A stretch of 9,892 nucleotides of DNA from Clostridia bacterium (GCA_017616705.1 JAFZXQ010000035.1:1-9892), one strand, 5' to 3'; shown: positions 1-7,755, counted from the stretch's first letter. Numbers and translations are program-made. Notes: generated by a model from the letters alone, not told the origin.

Positions 1-275
1 TAAAATCAACAATTAAAAATGGCGGTTTAATGGGAAAACTTGGTGCGCTTTTAATGAAAAAAGACTTTAAGAAAATGGCGCTTGACCTTGATTATACCCA
101 ACTTGGCGGGTCTCCATTTTTAGGGGTTAAAAAATTGGTTATAAAATCTCATGGTTCAAGCAAGGCTAAAACTATTTATTCTTGCGTAATGCAAGCCTAT
201 AAGTTGTATCAAAACAAAACTATGGAAAAAATTAAAGAGAGTATTAATAGTTTAGGAGAAGATAGTGAAAAATAA
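1..275 (+). CDS. plsX: Phosphate acyltransferase PlsX, C-terminal fragment
   Basis: The window opens inside this gene; the first complete codon starts at base 3 and the reading frame runs to TAA at 273-275. About 90 residues remain. Visible stretches such as KLGALLM, LDYTQLGGSPFLGV and IKSHGSS match the conserved C-terminal end of PlsX, where Bacillus-type proteins have a DYSEYGGA...GLK...IKAHGSS pattern. PlsX is a peripheral membrane enzyme that converts acyl-ACP and phosphate to acyl-phosphate, the acyl donor used by PlsY at the start of phospholipid synthesis. The ATG at position 30 is internal and is not the start. The last 11 bases overlap the next gene, rnc, so the two are probably translated together. 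No acyl-carrier-protein gene lies between plsX and rnc, unlike in Bacillus subtilis. The identification is firm despite truncation. Confidence 0.9.
   Translation, partial: KSTIKNGGLMGKLGALLMKKDFKKMALDLDYTQLGGSPFLGVKKLVIKSHGSSKAKTIYSCVMQAYKLYQNKTMEKIKESINSLGEDSEK
254..259 (+). promoter_or_regulatory. Ribosome binding site for rnc, supporting a GTG start
   Basis: AGGAGA lies 5 nt upstream of GTG at 265, inside the end of plsX. The next in-frame ATG of rnc is about 97 codons further on and would remove the catalytic signature, so this site fixes GTG 265 as the start. Confidence 0.75.
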
Positions 276-939
276 TTTTAACTTTAGTGAAGTTAAAGAA
301 AGGCTTGGGGTTAACGTTAAAAGTGAAAAATTATTAAAAACAGCTTTTACTCATTCTAGTTTTGCTAACGAGAATAAAGTTGAAAGCAATGAAAGGCTTG
401 AGTTTCTTGGTGATAGCGTTTTAGGGTTTATTGTTACCGAAAAGATTTATAAAAAAACGCATCTAAATGAAGGCAATCTTTCAAAGCTTAGGGCGCTTTT
501 AGTTAGCGAAAAACCTTTAGCCGAAATCATTGATAAACTTGACCTTGAAAGGTTTATGTTAAAGGGTGTTGGCGAAACAAAAAATAAGGTTATCTCAAAC
601 GCAATAAAATGCGACCTTTATGAAGCAATCGTTGGCGCGCTTTATCTTGATTCAGGAATTGGCTTAGCGAGGGAGTTTGTTGAAAAAACGTTAAACAAAA
701 ATTTTGAAGAGTTAGCAAAACTTAATGATTATGAAGATGCTAAAACAAAACTTCAAGAAACATTGCCTTATAAGAACATTAAATATTATGCAACTAAAAA
801 AGGTGATGAGTTTAATCCGGTTTACTTCGTTGAAGTTAAAATTAATAATGTTGTTTGCGGAACAGGTCAGGCAACTAGTAAGAGAGCAGCAGAACAAATA
901 GCAGCAAGTGTTGCACTAAAGAAATTAAAGGAAAAATAA
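265..939 (+). CDS. rnc: Ribonuclease III
   Basis: This encodes 224 residues, the usual length for bacterial RNase III, which cuts double-stranded RNA during rRNA maturation and mRNA turnover. The N-terminal endonuclease domain (about 5-150) contains the family signature NERLEFLGDS at 42-51. Metal-binding acidic residues are in the expected places: E43, E46 and D50 in the signature, E69 in EGNLSKLR, then D117 and E120 in CDLYEA. A double-stranded RNA-binding domain follows (about 152-222), starting DYEDAKTKLQE and ending with GTGQATSKRAAEQIAA, the usual G-x-G...K-x-AE-x-x-AA pattern. Translation starts at GTG 265, overlapping plsX by 11 nt. The stop is 1 nt before smc, so plsX, rnc and smc look like one transcription unit. 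All catalytic residues are present; I expect an active enzyme. Confidence 0.97.
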   Translation: MKNNFNFSEVKERLGVNVKSEKLLKTAFTHSSFANENKVESNERLEFLGDSVLGFIVTEKIYKKTHLNEGNLSKLRALLVSEKPLAEIIDKLDLERFMLKGVGETKNKVISNAIKCDLYEAIVGALYLDSGIGLAREFVEKTLNKNFEELAKLNDYEDAKTKLQETLPYKNIKYYATKKGDEFNPVYFVEVKINNVVCGTGQATSKRAAEQIAASVALKKLKEK

Positions 940-940
940 G

Positions 941-3900
941 ATGGCATTAAAATTTAAGAAAATTGAAATGTTTGGCTTTAAATCTTTTGCTGATAAGATT
1001 GAAGTTAAGTTTGAACCAGGGGTAACCGGAATTGTTGGCCCTAATGGTTGCGGAAAGAGTAACGTTAGTGATGCAATCCGCTGGGTTATGGGTGAACAAA
1101 GCGCTAAGGCATTGCGTGGCGCTAACATGCAAGATGTTATTTTTAACGGAACTGACACTCGTAAGAGGCAATCTTTCTGTGAGGTTTCGCTTTATTTTGA
1201 TAACACCCAAAGGATCTTTCCGCTTGAATATGACGAAGTTGTTTTTACGCGTAAACTTTATCGCTCAGGTGAAAGCGAATATATGATCAACAAAACGCCT
1301 TGCAGAATGAAAGACGTTGTTGATGCTCTTAGAGATACCGGCCTTGGGCGTGATTCTTATTGCGTTATTGGACAGGGTAAAATTGATAGTTTGCTTTCAG
1401 TTAAGCCTGAAGACAGGCGCGCTATTTTTGAAGAAGCAGCGGGAATTAGTAAGTTTAAAAGCAGAAAAATTGAAGCCGAAAGAAAACTTGAAAGAGTTGC
1501 TGAAAACATAACAAGGCTTAGCGATATTATTAGCGAGCTTGAGCGCCAACTTGGGCCACTTAAAGATCAAAGCGAAAACGCTAAAAAATTCCTTGAACTA
1601 AAAGATAGGCTTAAAAATCTTGAACTTAATATTTACGTTTATCAATTTGACTCAGCTAGCGATAATAAGGCTAAAATTAGCGCTAGAATTGAAGAGCTTG
1701 CTAACGAACTTGAAGTTAAGCAACATGAGCTTCAAGCCGTTTTAGATGAATATACTTTTAGCCGTGAATCAATCCAAAATCTTGATTATTCTTTGACTAA
1801 ATTAAGAGATGAGCAACTTGATTTAACTGTTAGCCTTGAAAAGAAGTTTGGCCAAGGAAACCTTTTAAAAGAAAGGCTTAATGGCGCAACTAGCCTTAGG
1901 GATAGTTTAAATCAAGATATTAGTCAAGACGAAGCATTAACTTTAACGCTAAGCGATAAAATTAATGAGCTTAAAGAGGCGAGCGTTAAAGCCGAAGAAA
2001 AATTAGAAGAAATCAATAAAATTATTGAAGAAACAAATAAAACATATCTTGATATTGTTGATAGAATAACTGCTGGTGAAACAGCTGCTGAAGAAAGCGG
2101 AAATGAAATTTATTCTGCGCTTGAAAAGATGGGTGACGTTAAAAATGCAATAGGAAGCCTTCAAGGTGAGAAAAATAGCCTTCTTTCAAGAAGAATTGAA
2201 ATTGAAAGCAGAAAGAAAAATATTGCCTTAGACAAAGAAAACCTTAACGCTAAAATTAGCGAATTAGATAAAGAAAAACAAAGAATTAGCCAAAATCTTA
2301 GTTCTTTAACTAATAAGCAAGGCGAACTTGAATCAAGTTTAACAGCTATTAACCAAACAATAAGCGATACTCAAACTGCTTATCAAGAAGAGCTTGCTAA
2401 TTATCATACTCTTTTAAGCCGCGCTAAAATTATGCAGGAAATGGCCGAAGAAAATGAAGGTTATATTTTAAGCGTTAAAAGGCTACTTGAGCAATCTAAA
2501 ACAAATTCAAGCCTTGGCGGTAAAATTATTGGCGTTGTTGCAAAACTTATGAACGTTCCTGAGCGATATGAAACGGCAATTGAAATGGCTCTAGGCGCAA
2601 GCGTTCAAAACGTTGTTACTCATAATGAGGAAGACGCTAAATATATCGTAAACTACTTAAAAGATAGAAAGTTTGGTCGCGCAACCTTCCTTCCTGTTTC
2701 TAGCATGAAAGAAAGAAGCATTCCAAGCGATATGTTATCAAAACTTAACAGCAAAGGCGTTTTAGGAATTGCTAGCGATTTAATTTCATATGATAAAAAC
2801 CTAACTCCAATTTTTAAGAGTTTATTAGGTTCAACTGTTATTGTTGATTCAATAGATAATGCTATTGAGCTTGCTAAGGCTTCAAGATATTCATTTAAAA
2901 TTGTAACTTTGGAAGGTGATGTTATTAACCCTCAAGGCTCAATTTCTGGTGGGTCAAAGAAAGAATCAGCCGTTAACTTAATTTCACGTGAAAGAGAGTT
3001 GGCTGACACTAAGAAAGCCGCTGAAAATTCAAAAGAAGAGGTAACAAGGCTTTCTAAAAAACTTGAAGAAATAACTTCAAAGCGAAGCGCACAAAATGAT
3101 AAACTTGGCGATTGTTTAAATGAAGTTAAAGCCGCTGAAATTAGTTTAACAAAAGTTTGTGATGATATTATTGCGCTTAAAGATAACCTTGAATCACTTA
3201 ATGATGAAGATAAGTCGCTTAGCGTTTCAATTGAAACAATTTTAGATAAAGTTGAAATAATCGATAAAACTTTAGCTGAAGTTGAAAATAAAGAGCAAGA
3301 AATTAACGATCAAAGGTTTAATGCTAGTGAAACAAAAAAGATGGTGGCTTCAAAATATGACGCTCTTAAGAAAGAAAGAGAAAAATTATTTGAAGAGCTA
3401 ACTGATTTAAGAGTTAAAAAGGCTAACATTGAAAATGAGATAAATGCTAATAATGCTGAACTTGATAGGTGTGAAACTGAATTAGCAATTAGCGAAAACA
3501 GAATTAACGAGAATAAATTAAACCTTCAAAAGAATCAAACAATAATTGCCGAACTTGAAAACGAGCTTTCTAAAATTGTTGACGTTAGTGAGCAATCACA
3601 AGTAAAAACTAGGCTTGATGAAATTGTTAAAGAATTATCAAATCTTGATATTGAAAAGGCCGAATTCCAAGCAAGAATGAATAATGCTGACTCAAAGAAG
3701 ATGGAGCTTAATTCTGATATCAGCCGCGCACAAGATAGAAAAACAAAAGAGGAAATGAACCTCTCTAAAGTTGATACTGATATTGAGGCAATGCAGGAAA
3801 GAGTTTGGGAAGAATATTCAATGACTTATGCTGATTGCCTCAACTATAAAGATCTAACCTTTGACTTAACCAAAGGTTTAAGTGAGAGCGCTAAAATCAA

Positions 3901-4540
3901 GAAAGAAATTAGCGCGTTAGGCTTTGTTAACGTTAGCGCAATTGAAGATATTAAAACGGTAACGGCTAGATATGATGATTTAACTGCTCAAAGAGATGAC
4001 CTAACCAAAACAAGAGATGATTTAACAGGCTTAATTGGCGAATTAACAAAACAAATGGAAACAAGGTTTACTGAGCAGTTTAACTTAATTAACCTTAACT
4101 TCCAAAAAACCTTTAAAGAATTATTTGGTGGCGGAAGATGTGAGCTTGTTTTACAAGATGACGTTAGTTGCCTTGAAGCAGGAATTGATATTATTGCTGA
4201 GCCACCTGGTAAGAAACTTCAAAACATTAACCTTCTTAGTGGTGGTGAAAAGGCTATAACTGCTATTGCAATTCTATTTGCAATTCTTAAATTAAGGCCA
4301 ATGCCATTCTGCGTTCTTGACGAAATTGAGGCTGCTCTTGATGACGCAAACGTTGATAGATTTGCTAATTACCTAAAGAGGTTTAGTGAAGATACTCAAT
4401 TTATTGTTATAACGCATAGAAAGCCAACAATGGAACTTGCTGATAGTCTTTATGGCGTAACAATGGAAGAAAAGGGTGTTAGTAAGATTGTTAGTGTTAA
4501 ACTAAGTGATGCAGTTAAAAACTCAACGGAGGGCGCATAA
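941..4540 (+). CDS. smc: Chromosome segregation ATPase SMC
   Basis: This 1199-residue protein has the full SMC layout and typical length. It is the core of bacterial condensin, working with ScpA and ScpB to extrude and organise chromosomal DNA. Walker A GPNGCGKSN is at 33-41. The N-terminal head continues to the conserved IGQGKID and EEAAGISKFK region near 150-170. A long Lys/Glu-rich coiled coil follows (about 170-520). The hinge spans about 523-690 and contains the glycine motif GSISGG near 667-672. The returning coil runs to about 1040. The C-terminal head has the ABC signature LSGGEKA starting at L1099, Walker B ending in D1127-E1128, a D-loop (ALDDANV), and switch histidine H1159. Near 1011-1031 three heptads of xRDDLTx type repeat. 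An AAAGGA site at 927-932 sits 8 nt before the ATG. The stop overlaps ftsY by one base. Confidence 0.98.
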   Translation: MALKFKKIEMFGFKSFADKIEVKFEPGVTGIVGPNGCGKSNVSDAIRWVMGEQSAKALRGANMQDVIFNGTDTRKRQSFCEVSLYFDNTQRIFPLEYDEVVFTRKLYRSGESEYMINKTPCRMKDVVDALRDTGLGRDSYCVIGQGKIDSLLSVKPEDRRAIFEEAAGISKFKSRKIEAERKLERVAENITRLSDIISELERQLGPLKDQSENAKKFLELKDRLKNLELNIYVYQFDSASDNKAKISARIEELANELEVKQHELQAVLDEYTFSRESIQNLDYSLTKLRDEQLDLTVSLEKKFGQGNLLKERLNGATSLRDSLNQDISQDEALTLTLSDKINELKEASVKAEEKLEEINKIIEETNKTYLDIVDRITAGETAAEESGNEIYSALEKMGDVKNAIGSLQGEKNSLLSRRIEIESRKKNIALDKENLNAKISELDKEKQRISQNLSSLTNKQGELESSLTAINQTISDTQTAYQEELANYHTLLSRAKIMQEMAEENEGYILSVKRLLEQSKTNSSLGGKIIGVVAKLMNVPERYETAIEMALGASVQNVVTHNEEDAKYIVNYLKDRKFGRATFLPVSSMKERSIPSDMLSKLNSKGVLGIASDLISYDKNLTPIFKSLLGSTVIVDSIDNAIELAKASRYSFKIVTLEGDVINPQGSISGGSKKESAVNLISRERELADTKKAAENSKEEVTRLSKKLEEITSKRSAQNDKLGDCLNEVKAAEISLTKVCDDIIALKDNLESLNDEDKSLSVSIETILDKVEIIDKTLAEVENKEQEINDQRFNASETKKMVASKYDALKKEREKLFEELTDLRVKKANIENEINANNAELDRCETELAISENRINENKLNLQKNQTIIAELENELSKIVDVSEQSQVKTRLDEIVKELSNLDIEKAEFQARMNNADSKKMELNSDISRAQDRKTKEEMNLSKVDTDIEAMQERVWEEYSMTYADCLNYKDLTFDLTKGLSESAKIKKEISALGFVNVSAIEDIKTVTARYDDLTAQRDDLTKTRDDLTGLIGELTKQMETRFTEQFNLINLNFQKTFKELFGGGRCELVLQDDVSCLEAGIDIIAEPPGKKLQNINLLSGGEKAITAIAILFAILKLRPMPFCVLDEIEAALDDANVDRFANYLKRFSEDTQFIVITHRKPTMELADSLYGVTMEEKGVSKIVSVKLSDAVKNSTEGA

Positions 4541-5436
4541 TGGGCTTTTTTGCGCGATTATTTAGCGGTAATAACAAAACAAAAATGAGTTTTGCTGAAA
4601 AACTTAAATATGTTTTTACCGGGAGCGAAATAACTGAAGATTTTTATGACGAACTTGAATTTGCCCTAATTAGCAGTGATATTGGCTCTAAAACAACAAC
4701 ACTAATTTTAGATGAGCTCCGTGACCAAATTAAAGATAAAAAAATAAAACAAACTGATAAAGCCAAAGAGCTTTTAAAAGATATTATGAAAGATATTTTA
4801 AAGAAAGCGGAAGGCGAAGACCTTGGTTTTCCTTTGGTTTTAATGGTTGTTGGGGTTAACGGCGTTGGTAAAACAACGGCAATAGGAAAACTTGCTAATT
4901 ATTTTAGAACTAAGGGCAAAAATGTTTTAATTGCCGCTGGGGATACTTTTAGGGCTGCCGCTAGTGACCAACTTGAAGTTTGGGCAGAAAGAGCAAAGGT
5001 TAAGATTGTTAAAAGCAGTGAGGGGTCTGACCCTGGCGCGGTTGTTTTTGACGCAATTTCAAGCGCAAAGGCAAAAAATGTTGACTGTTTGATTATTGAT
5101 ACTGCCGGAAGGCTTCATAATAAAACAAATCTTATGGAAGAATTGAAGAAAATTTCTAGGATTGTTGAACGTGAGATGCCTAACGCAGAATTTCATAAAG
5201 CCATTGTTGTTGACGCAACAACTGGGCAAAATGCATTAAGCCAAGTTGAGCAGTTTAACGAAGCAGTTGGTTTATCTGACCTCGTTATAACAAAACTTGA
5301 CGGAACGGCAAAAGGTGGTTTTTTACTAAGTTTAGCGAACGAGTTTAACATTCCGGTTAGATTTGTTGGCGTTGGCGAAACAATTGATGATTTATTGCCT
5401 TTTAACGCCGATGAATTTGTTGATTCAATCATTTAA
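4540..5436 (+). CDS. ftsY: Signal recognition particle receptor FtsY
   Basis: This encodes 298 residues, a compact FtsY with the NG domain and almost no acidic A domain. FtsY is the membrane-side GTPase that pairs with Ffh to release ribosome-nascent-chain complexes to the Sec translocon. The N-terminus (MGFFARLFSG) is a short amphipathic, basic segment of the kind that binds membrane lipids. The helical N domain covers about 16-90. GTPase motifs are complete: G1 GVNGVGKTT 105-113, G2 DTFRAAA 135-141, DTAGR 187-191, TKLDGTAKGG 251-260, and GVGE close to the C-terminus. The ending (DDLLPFNADEFVDSI) matches the family and distinguishes FtsY from Ffh, as does the lack of an M domain. GGAGGG at 4528-4533 lies 6 nt before the ATG, which shares one base with the smc stop. 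No terminator is visible after it. Confidence 0.97.
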   Translation: MGFFARLFSGNNKTKMSFAEKLKYVFTGSEITEDFYDELEFALISSDIGSKTTTLILDELRDQIKDKKIKQTDKAKELLKDIMKDILKKAEGEDLGFPLVLMVVGVNGVGKTTAIGKLANYFRTKGKNVLIAAGDTFRAAASDQLEVWAERAKVKIVKSSEGSDPGAVVFDAISSAKAKNVDCLIIDTAGRLHNKTNLMEELKKISRIVEREMPNAEFHKAIVVDATTGQNALSQVEQFNEAVGLSDLVITKLDGTAKGGFLLSLANEFNIPVRFVGVGETIDDLLPFNADEFVDSII

Positions 5437-5450
5437 TTATAAAAAACCAC

Positions 5451-5479
5451 TTGACAACTTAAATTTTAGGTTGTATAAT
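5451..5479 (+). promoter_or_regulatory. Consensus sigma-70/sigma-A promoter for ylxM-ffh
   Basis: TTGACA (5451-5456) and TATAAT (5474-5479) are separated by exactly 17 nt, an ideal vegetative promoter with both hexamers perfect. It lies 15-43 nt past the ftsY stop in the only gap of this half of the window and predicts a transcript start near 5486. It would give the SRP genes ylxM and ffh, and possibly the genes after them, expression independent of smc. Confidence 0.88.
5454..5474 (+). promoter_or_regulatory. Candidate operator: inverted repeat filling the promoter spacer
   Basis: The arms ACAACTTAAA (5454-5463) and TTTAGGTTGT (5465-5474) are inverted copies around a central T, with one mismatch in ten positions. 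The repeat covers the end of the -35 box, the whole spacer and the first base of the -10 box, so a dimeric regulator bound here would block RNA polymerase. No known family consensus is recognised. The nearest DNA-binding-type gene is ylxM directly downstream. Binding by any protein is inferred; chance symmetry in AT-rich DNA is possible. Confidence 0.45.
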
Positions 5480-5485
5480 ACGAAC

Positions 5486-5505
5486 GTAAAGTAAAAATGC
5501 TTTAC
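5486..5505 (+). promoter_or_regulatory. Hairpin at the predicted 5' end of the ylxM-ffh transcript
   Basis: GTAAAGTA (5486-5493) pairs with TGCTTTAC (5498-5505), including one G-U pair, around a four-base A loop. The stem begins where transcription from the promoter at 5451-5479 should start, so it would cap the mRNA. Such 5'-terminal stems can slow mRNA decay in Firmicutes. As DNA it could also be a second operator. The stem is AT-rich and only moderately stable. Confidence 0.4.
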
Positions 5506-5517
5506 AAAGGTTAAGTT

Positions 5518-5832
5518 ATGAAAAATCTTGATCGTTTTAGTTATATAGCGTTATTTGATGCTTATAAAACGCTTTTAACTGAGAAACAACAACAAATTTT
5601 AACCCTTTATTATTTTAATGATTTTGGGTTAACCGAAATTGGTGAAAATTTAGGTGTTTCAAGGCAAGCCGTTTTAGACGCAATTAAAAAGGCTGAAACT
5701 GTTTTAGTTGAAAGTGAAAAGAGCTTAAAATTAGTTGAAAAATCTAAAAAGGTTAATGTGCTTTTAGATTCAATTAAAACTAGTGATCAAAAAACAAAAG
5801 AAGTAATTAAAGAGATTAAAGATTTGATTTAG
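5518..5832 (+). CDS. ylxM: YlxM/UPF0122 family helix-turn-helix protein, SRP-associated
   Basis: This 104-residue protein has the YlxM family's length and features: an N-terminal FDAYKTLLTEKQQQILTLYY segment, then a sigma-region-4-like helix-turn-helix at about 35-60 (LTEIGENLGVSRQAVLDAIKK), then a charged helical tail. YlxM genes are almost always next to ffh and/or ftsY in Firmicutes, and the streptococcal protein has been reported to modulate SRP function; direct DNA binding is less clear. Here it sits between ftsY and ffh, behind its own consensus promoter (5451-5479). AAGG at 5507-5510 is 7 nt before the ATG. The ffh ribosome binding site overlaps its stop, so the two are tightly linked. 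The HTH fold and the palindrome in its promoter raise autoregulation as a possibility, which the sequence alone cannot show. Confidence 0.92.
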   Translation: MKNLDRFSYIALFDAYKTLLTEKQQQILTLYYFNDFGLTEIGENLGVSRQAVLDAIKKAETVLVESEKSLKLVEKSKKVNVLLDSIKTSDQKTKEVIKEIKDLI

Positions 5833-5840
5833 AGGAGTTT

Positions 5841-7169
5841 ATGGGGCTTTTATCAAACTTAGGTGAAAAACTTAATCATATTTTTTCAAAACTCACTAAA
5901 AAAGGGAAACTTACTGAGCTTGAAATTAAAGAAGCAATGCGTGAAGTAAGGGTTGCCTTGCTTGAAGCAGATGTTAATTTTTTGGTTGCCAAAGATTTTA
6001 TTGCTAAGGTTACCGAAAAGGCAGTTGGTGAGGAAATTTTAAAGAGCCTAACTCCTGGCCAACAAGTTATTAAAATCGTTAGAGATGAGCTTGTTGAGCT
6101 TATGGGCGGGGGTGCCGCTAAACTTGAAGTTAGTTCTAACCCTCCAACAGTAATATTGATGTGTGGTCTTCAAGGTGCTGGTAAAACAACAATGTGTGGA
6201 AAACTTGCCTCGCTTCTTAAAAGTCAAGGCAAGAGGCCGCTATTAGTTGCCTGTGATATTTATAGGCCAGCTGCTATTGATCAGCTCAAAATCGTTGGTA
6301 AAACGGCTAATGTTGAGGTTTATAGTGAATCAATCAAAAACGCCGTAAAAATTGCCGAAAATGGTATTGCTCACGCTAAAAAGTTAGGGCTTGATACTGT
6401 TATTATTGATACTGCCGGAAGATTGCATATTGATGAAACCTTGATGGGTGAGTTAATTGAAATTAAGAAGGCAACTAAACCAACTGAAATCTTACTAACT
6501 ATTGACGCAATGCTTGGTCAAGACGCTGTTAACGTTGGTAAAGAGTTTAATGAAAAACTTGATATAACCGGCGTGATTTTAACAAAACTTGATGGTGATA
6601 CGCGTGGTGGTGCAGCGCTTAGTGTTAAAGCAGTAACCGGCAAACCAATTAAGTTCTGCGGAATTGGCGAAAAAATAGCTGATATTGAACCATTTTATCC
6701 TGACAGGATGGCTTCAAGGATTTTAGGAATGGGCGACGTTTTAACGCTCATTGAAAAAGCCCAAGCAAATTTTGATGCTGAGCAAGTCAAAAAAATGGAA
6801 GAGAGTTTTAGAAAAAATGCTTTTACATTTGACGACTTCTTAATGCAATTTGAGCAAATCAACAAAATGGGCAATATTAAAGACTTAATCGCTATGATTC
6901 CTGGGGCAGCTGGAAAGATTAATGCTAATGATATTGATGAATCAAGGTTAGTTAAGTTTAAGGCAATAATTCAAAGTATGACGCCAAGAGAAAGACTAAA
7001 CCCAGATTTGATAAAGGCCAGCCAAAAAAAGAGAATTGCTGCGGGAAGTGGAACAACTATTCAAGATGTTAACCAACTTATGAAACAATTTGAGCAAACT
7101 AAAACTATGATGAAAAATATGAATAGTGGTAAGTCGCCAATGAGCTTGTTTGGTAAAAGGAAATTCTAA
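5841..7169 (+). CDS. ffh: Signal recognition particle GTPase Ffh (SRP54)
   Basis: This 442-residue protein is the protein half of bacterial SRP. It binds signal sequences emerging from the ribosome and, with 4.5S/6S RNA, docks on FtsY. The N domain (about 1-90) has the family stretch KEAMREVRVALLEADVNF. GTPase motifs follow: G1 GLQGAGKTT 109-117, DIYRPAA near 139-145, DTAGR 190-194 and TKLDGDTRGG 248-257. The C-terminal M domain (about 300-442) holds the methionine-rich signal-peptide groove and the SRP-RNA-binding segment with GSG at 402-404 followed by TTIQDVNQLMKQF, which separates it from FtsY. AGAGGAG at 5831-5837 overlaps the ylxM stop and ends only 3 nt before the ATG, a tight spacing, but the N-terminus aligns well with other Ffh proteins. 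It is cotranscribed with ylxM. Confidence 0.98.
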   Translation: MGLLSNLGEKLNHIFSKLTKKGKLTELEIKEAMREVRVALLEADVNFLVAKDFIAKVTEKAVGEEILKSLTPGQQVIKIVRDELVELMGGGAAKLEVSSNPPTVILMCGLQGAGKTTMCGKLASLLKSQGKRPLLVACDIYRPAAIDQLKIVGKTANVEVYSESIKNAVKIAENGIAHAKKLGLDTVIIDTAGRLHIDETLMGELIEIKKATKPTEILLTIDAMLGQDAVNVGKEFNEKLDITGVILTKLDGDTRGGAALSVKAVTGKPIKFCGIGEKIADIEPFYPDRMASRILGMGDVLTLIEKAQANFDAEQVKKMEESFRKNAFTFDDFLMQFEQINKMGNIKDLIAMIPGAAGKINANDIDESRLVKFKAIIQSMTPRERLNPDLIKASQKKRIAAGSGTTIQDVNQLMKQFEQTKTMMKNMNSGKSPMSLFGKRKF

Positions 7170-7184
7170 GAGGTTAAATAATCA

Positions 7185-7754
7185 ATGAATAAAGATTATA
7201 GAAAGTTTGAATTGAGTGACTATAATAAAAATCATAAAAAATGCCTTAGCATAGCTAATTACATTATTCAAGCAACAAATGATTATAACGATATGCAAAC
7301 CTCGCTAGAAAATTTTGTTTTTATGAGTTCTAAAAGATTAAATAAAATAATGTTTTTTAGTGATGTTATTTATATGTTAGAGCATAATGGTCAGTCTATG
7401 CTTGACGAACCTTATTATGCTTGGCCAGGTGGCCCTGCTATTATAACTATTTATAACGAGTATATAGAAGGTCTTGATTTAAATATGAGAATGCAACCTC
7501 ATAATTATGAAGGTTTGCCAGAACTAACAGGTGAGATTACTAGCGTAATTGATACTGTGCTTCAAACGACAAATAAGGTTGGAACTGCAACATTAGTTGC
7601 AGAAAGCCAAAAATTAAAGCCTTGGCAAGTTGCTTATAAAAAAGCAGAAATAAAGAATTCTCTAATTGAGCCAGTAAGCAAAGAAAGCATTTATAATTTT
7701 TATAAAGAAAAATATGTTCCTTATGCTCAAAATGACGAAGAGAAAGAAAATTAA
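7185..7754 (+). CDS. Panacea/DUF4065 (SocA-like) domain protein, no partner visible
   Basis: This encodes 189 residues. I recognise the Panacea (DUF4065) pattern: KRLNKIMFFSDVIYML (50-65), the region DEPYYAWPGGPAIITIYNEY (74-93), which corresponds to the family's W-x-x-GP-x-x-x-x-x-Y-x-E/N core, and a C-terminal KPWQVAYKKA (145-154) before ISKES-like VSKESIYNFY. The family includes SocA, a Caulobacter antitoxin acting as a ClpXP adaptor, GepA of mobile elements, and antitoxins that neutralise many unrelated toxins. A Glu/Asp/Lys-rich N-terminal extension of about 45 residues precedes the core. It is soluble, with no membrane segment or signal peptide. It starts 15 nt after the ffh stop, with AAGAGG at 7168-7173 placed 11 nt from the ATG. 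No toxin gene flanks it: ffh precedes and rpsP follows. Its target is unknown; a solo or repurposed antitoxin, or a proteolysis adaptor, is possible. Confidence 0.75.
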   Translation: MNKDYRKFELSDYNKNHKKCLSIANYIIQATNDYNDMQTSLENFVFMSSKRLNKIMFFSDVIYMLEHNGQSMLDEPYYAWPGGPAIITIYNEYIEGLDLNMRMQPHNYEGLPELTGEITSVIDTVLQTTNKVGTATLVAESQKLKPWQVAYKKAEIKNSLIEPVSKESIYNFYKEKYVPYAQNDEEKEN

Positions 7755-7755
7755 T

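Noticed and set aside
30..32. ATG at 30 as the start of a small independent gene
   Set aside because: The frame is open from base 3 and upstream residues fit PlsX, so it is an internal Met of a truncated gene.
1032..1511. Alternative-frame ORFs within the SMC head region on both strands
   Set aside because: They are shadows inside the conserved SMC N-terminal head, with no start signals or family features.
941..4540. Frequent recurrence of TTAGCG/CGCTAA words, considered as a chromosomal motif
   Set aside because: They mostly fall in fixed codon phase (Ile/Val/Leu-Ser AGC and GCT AAA Ala-Lys) on both strands, so codon preference explains them.
5437..5450. Possible terminator after ftsY
   Set aside because: Only an A-rich run is present, with no stem before it; the first inverted repeat lies inside the promoter.
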